From Bacteroidales bacterium (lineage in GTDB: Bacteria; Bacteroidota; Bacteroidia; Bacteroidales; Muribaculaceae), in the NCBI GenBank assembly GCA_019415705.1, contig DXYS01000078.1:1-14247 (forward strand): DNA of 14,247 nucleotides, given 5' to 3'. Within the stretch, counting starts at the first letter, position 1. Every line of letters begins with the position of its first letter. The position numbers were made by a program, and so were the translations under genes. This document shows positions 1 through 5,793 of the stretch, one piece after another. Under the pieces are notes generated by a model, which was not told where the DNA came from, made no database searches, and was given only the letters and a program-made list of their open reading frames with translations.

Positions 1-23
1 TCCTTATATTCGATTAAACTCAT
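1..23 (-). CDS. Possible start of the next gene, cut by window edge
   Basis: An ATG at 23-21 opens a frame reading MSLIEYK that runs off the left edge of the window. It lies 85 bases beyond the stop of the preceding membrane protein gene, so it is not tightly coupled to it. A weak TAnnTTTG match lies 27 bases upstream. Only seven codons are visible, so nothing can be said about the product, and it could be a chance ATG. Confidence 0.3.
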
Positions 24-50
24 TATTTTGTGCTGTACGGATTGATAACA

Positions 51-58
51 CAAAAATA
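51..58 (-). promoter_or_regulatory. Candidate Bacteroides-type -7 element
   Basis: On the minus strand the bases read TATTTTTG, an exact match to the Bacteroidetes -7 consensus TAnnTTTG. It lies upstream of the ATG at 23. No TTG/TTTG -33 element sits at a good distance, so the support is weak in this AT-rich gap. The rest of the 24-108 gap shows no convincing terminator. Confidence 0.25.
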
Positions 59-108
59 GGAAATTTCACCCTAATATCGCTAAAGCAGAGAGCAAAATAT
101 CAACTTGT

Positions 109-471
109 CTATCTCTTCAAGGTGCAAAATTTTTCTATTATATAATTAATTAAAACGTAAATCAATAGTGCAAAACCATGTATGCTATTAGTTAGTATCG
201 CACAAAACCACCATGTCATTCCGCTACCGTATCGGCCGTTAAAGACAAGATTGCAAGCAAATATCGCATTATAGACAATCATAACAATCAAATTGCCGTA
301 AGCGACTCTCGGTCTTACTCTATGGCACAGCCAAGTGGATAACAGAGACAGTGCATAAGCTCCAACAAGCAGTGCCGTATCCTCACTCCAACCCTCGGAT
401 ATGAAGCACCCGACCATGAGAACGAGCAACACTCCCCACGCTATCCAAAATAAAGCCAATTTATGTGTCAT
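109..471 (-). CDS. Hypothetical four-span membrane protein
   Basis: A 120-residue protein that I do not recognise. Hydrophobic stretches at about residues 5-23, 32-47, 59-76 and 84-111 suggest four membrane spans, with a basic loop (HRVRPR) between spans two and three. The same plan, including the basic loop at the same place, is seen in the genes at 468-834 and 1534-1926, so these look like divergent paralogues. The start (MTHKLALFWIAW) is a weak echo of the MKLTDKRFW start used by its neighbours. The ATG overlaps the stop of the upstream gene by four bases (ATGA), which points to translational coupling. This is the last clear gene of the array in this window. Membrane location is inferred from hydrophobicity only. 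Confidence 0.7.
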   Translation of the reverse strand: MTHKLALFWIAWGVLLVLMVGCFISEGWSEDTALLVGAYALSLLSTWLCHRVRPRVAYGNLIVMIVYNAIFACNLVFNGRYGSGMTWWFCAILTNSIHGFALLIYVLINYIIEKFCTLKR

Positions 472-834
472 AGTCGTTTTGAGATAAGTGAGTAAATTTT
501 TGTTATGACAATGTATGGGATGATTGAGATTAATGAATACATTATCAAAAATAATATCAGGTAATCTAAATGTGTTGTGGATTTATTTAAATTGGGTAAA
601 AGAAAACAAATTGCAACAGATAGGCTGTTGGCTATCCAAACCGACAAAGAAAGTCTGAAATTACTTTTTCTAAACCACTTAAATGCAACGAATCCGCTCA
701 ACAAACCACATAATAGGAATATGACCGTGTAGTATGTATCCCATTCCATATACAACATACTATAACCCACTCCTACTGAAACAAAAAGCCACAAATGCCT
801 CAAATATCCAAAATCGTTTATCGGTCAGCTTCAT
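468..834 (-). pseudogene. Four-span membrane protein, frameshifted near its start
   Basis: From the ATG at 834 the frame reads MKLTDKRFWIFEAFVAF and then stops within a few codons. A second frame, offset by one base and open from about 803, encodes the remaining roughly 105 residues with three more hydrophobic spans. Removing one T from the T5 run at 783-787 (A5 on the plus strand) joins them into a 121-residue protein that matches the size and four-span plan of the genes at 109-471 and 1534-1926. The start lies inside the last 17 bases of the upstream gene, whose final residues and stop are supplied by this start cassette. A gene caller would otherwise begin at a TTG at 803, which leaves the cassette unexplained. 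It is either a recent pseudogene or an assembly error. Confidence 0.65.
808..834 (-). repeat. MKLTDKRFW start cassette, copy 1
   Basis: The 27-base block from the ATG encodes MKLTDKRFW and differs by one base from the commonest version, seen at 2346-2372 and 4065-4091. It continues with IFEA, similar to KFEA at the copy ending at 4091. In the other two frames the block contains TGA at its bases 2-4 and TAA at bases 15-17. The latter TAA is the stop of the gene at 818-1537. Confidence 0.8.
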
Positions 835-1537
835 ATATCAGTTTGCCATTTTCTTTATAGTTCCAGAACTTGCGATAGCAGTTGCCTTGTTCATCATAAT
901 ATTTCCATTCGCCAAATGGATTACTCAAATCATCTTCCGGGTCATCGAAATATGCTATCCATCCTTCACAACGTTTACTGCCATACTTATATAGATAACT
1001 TATATATGCAACCGAATCAGGTATCTGCGTAATATCAGAAACAGGCCAAATCCGTAATTCATTATAACTGATGCTGTCTATTACAGGCATAATCGCATAG
1101 TCCTGCTCAAAACTCGAAATCCTGTTTATAGCGGCAATCGTGTCGACATTTAACGGTAATTCAATGTAGTATATATCCGGAGCTTCGGTCCAACGTCGTT
1201 CTTCGCTGATATATTGCGTCAATACGCTATCTTCAGAAGTATACTCAATGACATATTCGTTATCTCCGAATCTGATGAAGTCAAATTTAATTCCCTTATA
1301 TTCATAACCACATGCCGTTTGAGCAAAGCCTAAAACAGACAGAGTCTCCGGCAGATATTTGATGGCTGAGACGAACGAATCAATCCTCTCAATAATTTCA
1401 TCTCTGTCAGCTGCCTCTTTATCTCTGTAACCGACGACATAGTTTCCGACATCGTAAACCGATACAAGAATCAAGATAACAATGATGACAAAGCCGATGA
1501 CAATAGAATATGCCAATGTCGCGCCTGCTTTTTTCAC
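818..1537 (-). CDS. Hypothetical membrane-anchored protein with soluble domain
   Basis: A 239-residue protein of unknown function. A membrane span at about residues 9-30 is followed by a soluble domain, probably periplasmic. Residues about 44-115 (ERIDSF, LPETL, LG, YEYKG, IEYTSE, Y-S-E-RRW) align well with the gene at 1962-2372 (MIDGF, LPVDLNELG, YEYRG, LTVTFG, YYSQRKYW), so both carry one shared domain. The C-terminal part (residues about 120-239) is extra; its last 35 residues (GEWKYYDEQGNCYRKFWNYK) look like a short toxin-antitoxin MORN-type beta motif, though this is only an impression. It starts with GTG and overlaps the stop of the upstream gene by four bases (GTGA). Its last residues EADR and stop lie in the start cassette of the next gene. 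Confidence 0.75.
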   Translation of the reverse strand: MKKAGATLAYSIVIGFVIIVILILVSVYDVGNYVVGYRDKEAADRDEIIERIDSFVSAIKYLPETLSVLGFAQTACGYEYKGIKFDFIRFGDNEYVIEYTSEDSVLTQYISEERRWTEAPDIYYIELPLNVDTIAAINRISSFEQDYAIMPVIDSISYNELRIWPVSDITQIPDSVAYISYLYKYGSKRCEGWIAYFDDPEDDLSNPFGEWKYYDEQGNCYRKFWNYKENGKLIYEADR

Positions 1538-1926
1538 TGTGATACTCCGTTTTTAAGTTTTAGTATTTTGTTCATGGCTATTACGCCGCCAGCACAAATC
1601 AAACCGCTGAACAGGATGTATATTGGCAATAAATATACCTGCCCTATTATCAGTGGATAAGACTCCATCTTGATAAGTCTGAATATATCAATAACTGTGA
1701 TGTCAATAATATATGCAAAGATAGAAACTACAAATGTTACTATCCAAGTCACAATCGGTTTCACTTTTACTAATAGCATACATCCGATAGCACTTGTTAT
1801 GATATACGACACAATTATAAGCAAAATCACAGTCACATTTTCACCATAAAACATCAAAGGCATTGCTGCAAGGAGAAGCGTTACTACAAACTCCCATATC
1901 AAAAAATATTTATTGGTCAGTTTCAT
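1534..1926 (-). CDS. Hypothetical four-span membrane protein (MKLTNK start)
   Basis: A 130-residue, very hydrophobic protein with four likely spans at about residues 9-26, 30-52, 58-80 and 93-120. The basic loop KVKP between spans two and three corresponds to similar loops in the genes at 109-471 and 468-834, which supports a paralogous family. It begins MKLTNKYFLIW, a diverged version of the MKLTDKRFW cassette. It begins 35 bases after the stop of the upstream gene and its stop overlaps the GTG of the next gene. It lacks any enzymatic motif, and a channel, carrier or toxin-immunity role cannot be told apart from sequence. Confidence 0.7.
   Translation of the reverse strand: MKLTNKYFLIWEFVVTLLLAAMPLMFYGENVTVILLIIVSYIITSAIGCMLLVKVKPIVTWIVTFVVSIFAYIIDITVIDIFRLIKMESYPLIIGQVYLLPIYILFSGLICAGGVIAMNKILKLKNGVSQ
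1900..1926 (-). repeat. MKLTDKRFW start cassette, diverged copy 2
   Basis: This copy encodes MKLTNKYFL. The first 12 bases, ATGAAACTGACC, are identical to the commonest copies, and the rest has several changes (D to N, R to Y, W to L). It is the most diverged of the six copies. Confidence 0.6.
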
Positions 1927-1961
1927 CGCTCGATATTATTTTACGGCAAGTGCTTTTCGAT

Positions 1962-2372
1962 TTATTCGAATAGTTCTTCTTGCTTTTCCGCTGTCAGGCT
2001 ATGGTCATAATCCCATATCCAGTATTTACGCTGTGAATAATAGCTATAATTCTCATCAGGCCCAAACGTAACGGTAAGCCAATATTGTCCGTCTTTAGTA
2101 GGTTCATAATAAAACAGATAACCCCGATATTCGTATGTCTCGTTCCTATCCGTGAAAGGACTCCCTAACTCATTAAGATCAACTGGCAGACGGTTATTCA
2201 CACACTGAAAACCATCAATCATTACGATAATTTCATTTCCCACACGCTCTATATCAGCAGTATCAGTTGTCATACACCTTTTGAAAAACACGACAATCGC
2301 AATCACTAGTGAAATAATCAACACTACGATAAGTGTGCGCCAATTCCAAAATCGTTTATCGGTCAGTTTCAT
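1962..2372 (-). CDS. Hypothetical membrane-anchored protein (MKLTDKRFW start)
   Basis: A 136-residue protein. The start cassette (MKLTDKRFWNW) is followed by one membrane span at about residues 13-30 and a soluble domain that is probably outside the inner membrane. The domain (residues about 42-112) shares a series of landmarks with the gene at 818-1537: MIDGF, LP-DLNELG, YEYRG, Y-LTV, YYSQRKYW. The two are therefore paralogous domains in tandem, here without the longer C-terminal part. The ATG overlaps the stop of the upstream gene by four bases. I recognise no catalytic motif or named family. Confidence 0.75.
   Translation of the reverse strand: MKLTDKRFWNWRTLIVVLIISLVIAIVVFFKRCMTTDTADIERVGNEIIVMIDGFQCVNNRLPVDLNELGSPFTDRNETYEYRGYLFYYEPTKDGQYWLTVTFGPDENYSYYSQRKYWIWDYDHSLTAEKQEELFE
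2346..2372 (-). repeat. MKLTDKRFW start cassette, copy 3
   Basis: This copy encodes MKLTDKRFW and is identical over 27 bases to the copy at 4065-4091. The TGA at its bases 2-4 is the stop codon of the gene at 2369-2737. After the W codon the sequence diverges at once (NWRTL). Confidence 0.8.
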
Positions 2373-2737
2373 TCTATGATGTAAGTTTCGGAAGTTAATA
2401 TATCAACGATATGCTCTGTTGTCTTTACGGCATAGTGTTTCACATTGAGAGAAGAACCGTATAACATTCTCATGCCTGTTGCCATCACTTCATTCAAATA
2501 TATAGAATTACTGACCTCGTATAATGGATGAGAAGTCACTCCGTCCATTACCTCAATAATTCTAAAATGTTCAAGAGTAACTCTATACGCAAATACATTC
2601 TTAAATCGGATTGTAACTGTCTTATTATTGTCAAATCGGTCAAGCGCAACAATAAGGTCGGAAGCATCATAGTCAATAGAATTAACTGAACACTCACAAT
2701 CAATTACATTTATCTGATGGTATATCTCACTTTCCAT
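2369..2737 (-). CDS. Hypothetical soluble protein behind an out-of-frame start cassette
   Basis: A 122-residue, mostly polar protein with no signal peptide or membrane span if started at the ATG at 2737. Its pattern of alternating hydrophobic residues suggests a beta-rich fold, and it matches no family I know. A copy of the start cassette (MKLTDKLFWIW) lies directly upstream at 2766-2740 but in another frame, reading 18 codons to a stop. Adding one A in the AAA that follows the second W codon would join them as MKLTDKLFWIWKSEIYHQ. Two readings remain: the gene is intact and starts at 2737, or it starts at 2766 and carries a frameshift. Unlike the other cassette genes, no membrane span follows the cassette here. 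Confidence 0.6.
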   Translation of the reverse strand: MESEIYHQINVIDCECSVNSIDYDASDLIVALDRFDNNKTVTIRFKNVFAYRVTLEHFRIIEVMDGVTSHPLYEVSNSIYLNEVMATGMRMLYGSSLNVKHYAVKTTEHIVDILTSETYIIE

Positions 2738-2739
2738 AT

Positions 2740-2766
2740 CCAGAATAGTTTATCGGTAAGTTTCAT
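2740..2766 (-). repeat. MKLTDKRFW start cassette, out-of-frame copy 4
   Basis: This copy encodes MKLTDKLFW (R to L) and continues IWKVRYTIR to a stop after 18 codons, overlapping the start of the next reading frame. It is the only copy with no long in-frame body. The gap from 2767 to 2849 upstream of it is AT-rich and shows no clear gene, terminator or promoter. Confidence 0.65.
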
Positions 2767-2849
2767 GTCAAAATATGTCACAATATGACTTGGCAAGAAA
2801 CATGTCTTATTTGGTTTCGTATATGAATTCTATTGTTTCATAGTGTTTC

Positions 2850-3416
2850 CTATATTCTTTTTAATTTTACGACCCTATTATTCTTATCATAAGTAAAGAC
2901 ACATGTATATGAAATAATGACGTCAGACATGTTTGGCTTATATGTATAACTATATTGAGTAATAAGACAATCCTTGACTATAATGTCAATACTTAACACA
3001 TAGTCAACACTGGCATCAAGATATGTGTAATACTTATTGATATTTTGTATAGAAATCTTTTTTTGTTCCCCTATTGGCTTTGTAAATGACAAGATTTCGC
3101 TTGGGTCATAACTTGATAAAATATCTGCAATAATACATGCATCCTTATATATGACCTCGGGATATTTTAGCATTATTCCATAATCTGATAGGCTATTAGA
3201 TTGATTTAAAAATATCTTTTGACGCGTTTTATCATCTGTGGACAATTTAATCAATCTACCCTTTTTATTATATACCCCGATTTTTTCCCCGTGTAGAAAT
3301 AAACTTCTCTCTAACTTATAATCATTACTTAAAATGGTTACAACAGTCTGTGATTTCAATTCTAAACTGTTTAGAATTGAAATCAGAGAAAGTATTAATA
3401 TCGCGCAAAATCTCAT
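2850..3416 (-). CDS. Hypothetical secreted protein with palindrome in its signal peptide
   Basis: A 188-residue protein with a probable Sec signal peptide (MRFCAILILSLISIL, possible cleavage near LKSQ at about residue 23). The mature part is lysine- and tyrosine-rich and ends in a repeated beta pattern (YSYTYKPN, SYTCVFTYDKNNRVVKLKRI), which suggests an outward-facing beta-rich protein. I do not recognise the family. It uses more AT-rich codons than its neighbours. Codons just after the hydrophobic core are written as a perfect 16-bp palindrome (see the repeat at 3351-3385), which may fold in the mRNA close to the start. It begins about ten bases after the small upstream reading frame and belongs to the same run of genes. 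Confidence 0.7.
   Translation of the reverse strand: MRFCAILILSLISILNSLELKSQTVVTILSNDYKLERSLFLHGEKIGVYNKKGRLIKLSTDDKTRQKIFLNQSNSLSDYGIMLKYPEVIYKDACIIADILSSYDPSEILSFTKPIGEQKKISIQNINKYYTYLDASVDYVLSIDIIVKDCLITQYSYTYKPNMSDVIISYTCVFTYDKNNRVVKLKRI
3351..3385. repeat. Perfect 16-bp inverted repeat with 3-base loop
   Basis: The arm TGATTTCAATTCTAAA at 3351-3366 is followed by CTG and then its exact reverse complement at 3370-3385. After one mismatch the pairing resumes for three more bases on each side (3347-3389). It lies about 30-65 bases inside the coding region of the gene at 2850-3416. No T-run follows on either strand, so it is not an ordinary intrinsic terminator. Confidence 0.9.
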
Positions 3417-3425
3417 TACTAATTT

Positions 3426-3594
3426 TTATTTAGTTTCTTTCCATAAGATAGTTCTTCCGTATACTGCTGTTGATTGTAATCTTGTTTTTCCAGCATTCAT
3501 ATTGCGTTTGCCGTCGTCTACCTTGAAGTTGATATAAGAGCTTTGGCGAAAGCCATATTCTCGGCTCTATTTTTCGATACTCCTTGTCGGTCAT
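3426..3594 (-). pseudogene. Small gene, about 55 residues, apparently frameshifted
   Basis: From the ATG at 3594 an unbroken 54-codon frame ends at 3430, beginning MTDKEYRKIEPRIW. A second frame, offset by one base, reads GFRQSSYINFKVDDGKRN and on to LWKETK, with a stop at 3426. Its residue make-up is more protein-like than the matching part of the first frame. Removing one of the two C at 3563-3564 (GG on the plus strand) joins MTDKEYRKIE to REYGFRQSS and gives a smooth 55-residue protein. The beginning MTDKEY faintly recalls the LTDKRF cassette. It fills the gap between the genes ending at 3610 and starting at 3416 with spacings of about 15 and 10 bases, typical of this array. Function is unknown, and whether the intact or shifted reading is right is open. 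Confidence 0.45.
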
Positions 3595-3962
3595 ATGATA
3601 ATCGTTTGATTATTTACTGTGATAATAATTTGCATCAGGTGCAATCCAACGATTGGTAAGATATGACATAATCAACACGGGGATAATGAGGAGAACCACC
3701 CATCCTGCACAAATCATAATTATAAATTCGTTGTGTGTAAAGTATTTGCCCTCATCCGCAGGTATGTTGTCCGGTCGTATATTTGCTGTAACAGTATTCC
3801 AGTCATAAAAGAATATTAAAAGCAGCACAATCAGCAGCACGGCAGAAAACAGATACAGCCATCCCGCAAGCCTCAGCCACGAATTTCCTTTATACACCAG
3901 CCATGTCGGAATGCCGGATATAACAAAATAAAGGCACAACGCAGGAAACAGTAATATCAGCA

Positions 3963-3998
3963 CAGCCCGTTGCACGATTCAAACTCAGCCCCGTTGCA
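3963..3998. repeat. Short tandem direct repeat at a frameshift point
   Basis: The units CAGCCCGTTGCA at 3963-3974 and CAGCCCCGTTGCA at 3986-3998 differ only by one C. They are spaced as expected of a roughly 24-bp tandem duplication in which one copy later lost a base. The missing base coincides with the loss of reading frame in the gene at 3610-4091. Confidence 0.7.
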
Positions 3999-4064
3999 TA
4001 AAAGCACGACTAACATTTGGCATAACAATATGACGCCACAAAGTAGCATCATTGCCTCAAATTT

Positions 4065-4091
4065 CCAAAATCGTTTATCGGTCAGTTTCAT
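4065..4091 (-). repeat. MKLTDKRFW start cassette, copy 5
   Basis: This copy encodes MKLTDKRFW, is identical over 27 bases to the copy at 2346-2372, and continues KFEA like copy 1 (IFEA) and copy 6 (RSEA). The TAA at its bases 15-17 is the stop of the upstream gene, whose last residues HETDR are encoded by the cassette in another frame. Confidence 0.8.
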
Positions 4092-4675
4092 GGTCCTCCT
4101 GTTTTGGGGCAAATAATAATCGCCTATTATTGGCGAAATCATCATACAGACTATCTACTTGGTATAATTGAGGATTGATGATGTTTCGCTTGTTGAGTGC
4201 CGCCAGCCATTCCTCCCGCGTTTCATGCCACTCTATAGAGTCTGTTGGCACATCAACTATAGCATATTGTCGCATTTTCCGGTCGCCGTATGTATGTCCG
4301 GGCAATTTATCCACTGGAGTCAACTCATCGGTATAAGATAGATAAATAATAGAATCCGATATGCCAACATATTCAACTGAAAGTCGCCCCTGATAATAAA
4401 CTGTTGGGGTAATAATCAAATTCATCAATATTGCGACGTTTTTCTAAACTCCATACTTCTCTCGTGTCTATCGCAGTTATCTCGTAAGGCGCGATCAATA
4501 GAACTCGATAGTAATCCCATGCACCGTAATCGGAATAAAAATCAGTACGAAATGGCGCATCGATTTCTTCAGCAATCCGCGCCTTGATAGCTTCATATTT
4601 TGATTTAATCCTTGTGCAACCACACACTAAGATCAAGATTCCAATAATGCCTGCTATTTTATGCCACTTACTCAT
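4075..4675 (-). pseudogene. Hypothetical lipoprotein (MSKWHKI start), frameshifted
   Basis: The ATG at 4675 begins MSKWHKIAGIIGILILVCGCTR, a lipoprotein-type signal with a likely lipid-anchored Cys at about residue 20. This frame runs 100 residues to a stop at 4373. A second frame covering 4428-4075 encodes 117 residues with no signal of its own and overlaps the first by about 55 bases. Dropping one C from the CCCC at 4406-4409 (GGGG on the plus strand) joins DEFDYYP to TVYYQGRLSVEY and gives one 199-residue lipoprotein; a G4 run slightly further on would serve equally well. I recognise no family. The start shares its first residues with the gene at 5105-5776. It overlaps the upstream stop by eight bases, and its last residues HETDR are read from the next start cassette. 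Confidence 0.55.
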
Positions 4676-5090
4676 AACTTTTGTATTTCATTTCTTCGGT
4701 AGTTAGGTCTTCTACACGCATAATGCTGTCTTTTTGCAAACTTGACAAAGGACCATGAAACGTATCTCCTGCCGTTAACTTTTTATCCTTAGCAATGATT
4801 ACCCACCATGAGCCGTTTGTCTGCTCTATAAGGATATGGGAAGAGTTCCACCACACCTGTTTTACATAAGGAATAAACGGAGGCTCTCCTTTGTAGCCAA
4901 GTTTTGAAACAAATATCGGATAAACCCTTTCACTCTCGTTATATAATCCCTCGCCATAAGTAAACACCGAGTAATTATCCGTCAGGTCATGTCGATTGCT
5001 ACAAGAAGTAAAGGTTGATAATAGAGTCAGCAAACCACAGACAATAACTATTGCCTCAGATCTCCAAAATCGCTTATCGGTTAGTTTCAT
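4668..5090 (-). CDS. Hypothetical lipoprotein (MKLTDKRFW start)
   Basis: A 140-residue protein. The start cassette MKLTDKRFWRSEA leads into a hydrophobic stretch (residues about 14-27) and a lipobox-like FTSC, with the Cys at about residue 30, so it is probably an exported lipoprotein. The mature part has VKQVWWNSSHILIEQ, then WWVIIAKDKKL and GPLSSLQKDSI. From memory this recalls small Bacteroidetes lipoproteins of the DUF3997 type, but I hold that loosely. It is the clearest intact case of a cassette start joined to a lipoprotein body. It starts 14 bases after the upstream stop and its stop overlaps the next ATG by eight bases. Confidence 0.75.
   Translation of the reverse strand: MKLTDKRFWRSEAIVIVCGLLTLLSTFTSCSNRHDLTDNYSVFTYGEGLYNESERVYPIFVSKLGYKGEPPFIPYVKQVWWNSSHILIEQTNGSWWVIIAKDKKLTAGDTFHGPLSSLQKDSIMRVEDLTTEEMKYKSYE
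5064..5090 (-). repeat. MKLTDKRFW start cassette, copy 6
   Basis: This copy encodes MKLTDKRFW with a few silent changes (CTA for CTG, AAG for AAA) and continues RSEA, matching the FEA-type extension of copies 1 and 5. Silent changes with a conserved protein suggest that the peptide itself is kept by selection, or that the copy is older. Confidence 0.75.
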
Positions 5091-5104
5091 CGCTTATTTT
5101 CTGT

Positions 5105-5776
5105 TCAGTAATCAAGTTCAGCTCCCTTGTTATAATCTTCCAAATATTCCGAGTATCTGTCATCACTTGGGAGTACTATTGTGAAATTTTCATATAGTTC
5201 ACCGTAACCTTCGGGAAGAATCTCAAAAACAATCAATCTCTCATCCGACAATTTAACAATGTAATTAGCAAGTCCTGTTGTTGCGCGAATATTAATAATA
5301 GTGCCTGTATTTATTTCGCTATTGTCGTATTTATCATGCTTTGCATCATCAATGACAACTTGATAGAAAAGACTATTTTTATAACAGATTGCCGTTTTGT
5401 CGTTTCTGACAAAATAGGCTTCCATACGTTCAATGCCATTATTTTCAGTAAATACTCCAAGGCGGCAGTAAGTTTTCTCAAAAGTGAAGGGCAATGTAAT
5501 TTTTTCGACTGAAATAATTTTGATAGGCGAAGGGTTAGTCTTGTTCGTCCCTTTCCGCCATAGACAAATGAATATAAAAAGGGCAATGAAGTAATTGAGC
5601 CAAAGGGATGCAGACAATGCATCAGCCCTCAAATACATCCTATCTATTATATCAGGAATATCGTATGGCTCTATTATATATTTCAAATCGAGATAGGTAT
5701 TAGCACATAAGAGCAATTCGCAAATTCCAATCACTATAAATGCTATTACACCTACTATTTTATGCCATTTATTCAT
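5105..5776 (-). CDS. Hypothetical two-span membrane protein with soluble domain
   Basis: A 223-residue protein if started at the ATG at 5776. This start is preferred over an upstream in-frame ATG at 5827 because MNKWHKIVGVIA matches the start of the gene at 4075-4675 (MSKWHKIAGIIG), and the upstream choice would overlap the previous gene by 34 bases. Two hydrophobic spans (residues about 7-24 and 54-72) are followed by a roughly 150-residue soluble domain of alternating beta character (KIISVEKITLPFTFEKTYCRLGVF, IVKLSDERLIVFEILPEGYGELYENFTIVL). No family is recognised. It begins 17 bases after the DUF2019-like gene and is probably co-transcribed with it. Confidence 0.7.
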   Translation of the reverse strand: MNKWHKIVGVIAFIVIGICELLLCANTYLDLKYIIEPYDIPDIIDRMYLRADALSASLWLNYFIALFIFICLWRKGTNKTNPSPIKIISVEKITLPFTFEKTYCRLGVFTENNGIERMEAYFVRNDKTAICYKNSLFYQVVIDDAKHDKYDNSEINTGTIINIRATTGLANYIVKLSDERLIVFEILPEGYGELYENFTIVLPSDDRYSEYLEDYNKGAELDY

Positions 5777-5793
5777 AATCGTAACGCTAAAAA

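Larger units (their letters stand above)
3610..4091 (-). pseudogene. Polytopic membrane protein (MKLTDKRFW start), frameshifted
   Basis: The ATG at 4091 begins MKLTDKRFWKFEAMMLL and gives only 44 residues with one membrane span before a stop at 3957. A second frame from about 3975 (GTG) encodes 121 residues with three further spans and ends TNRWIAPDANYYHSK. Restoring one G in the GGG at 3966-3968 (CCC on the plus strand) fuses them into a 160-residue four-span protein. The break lies in the second unit of a near-exact duplication (TGCAACGGGGCTG, then TGCAACGGGCTG), and the first unit has the four G needed. The start sits inside the last 17 bases of the upstream gene. If the break is real, two separate short membrane proteins may be made instead. 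Confidence 0.6.

Noticed and set aside
734..994. Plus-strand open frame of 86 codons
   Set aside because: It lies opposite minus-strand coding sequence, overlaps two genes, and shows no start context or recognisable product.
818..2372. Type IV pilin or pseudopilin assignment for the two paralogous single-span proteins
   Set aside because: They have an N-terminal span and an LP-LG pattern, but no prepilin cleavage motif (G followed by F/M-x4-E) before the hydrophobic stretch.
2766..2782. A third Crp-type site (TGTCA and TGTCACA half-sites)
   Set aside because: The half-sites are in the same orientation on the plus strand with wrong spacing, and they abut a start codon without a promoter-like element.
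4996..5184. Plus-strand open frame of 62 codons
   Set aside because: It overlaps the starts and ends of two minus-strand genes and contains the reverse complement of the start cassette; a chance frame.
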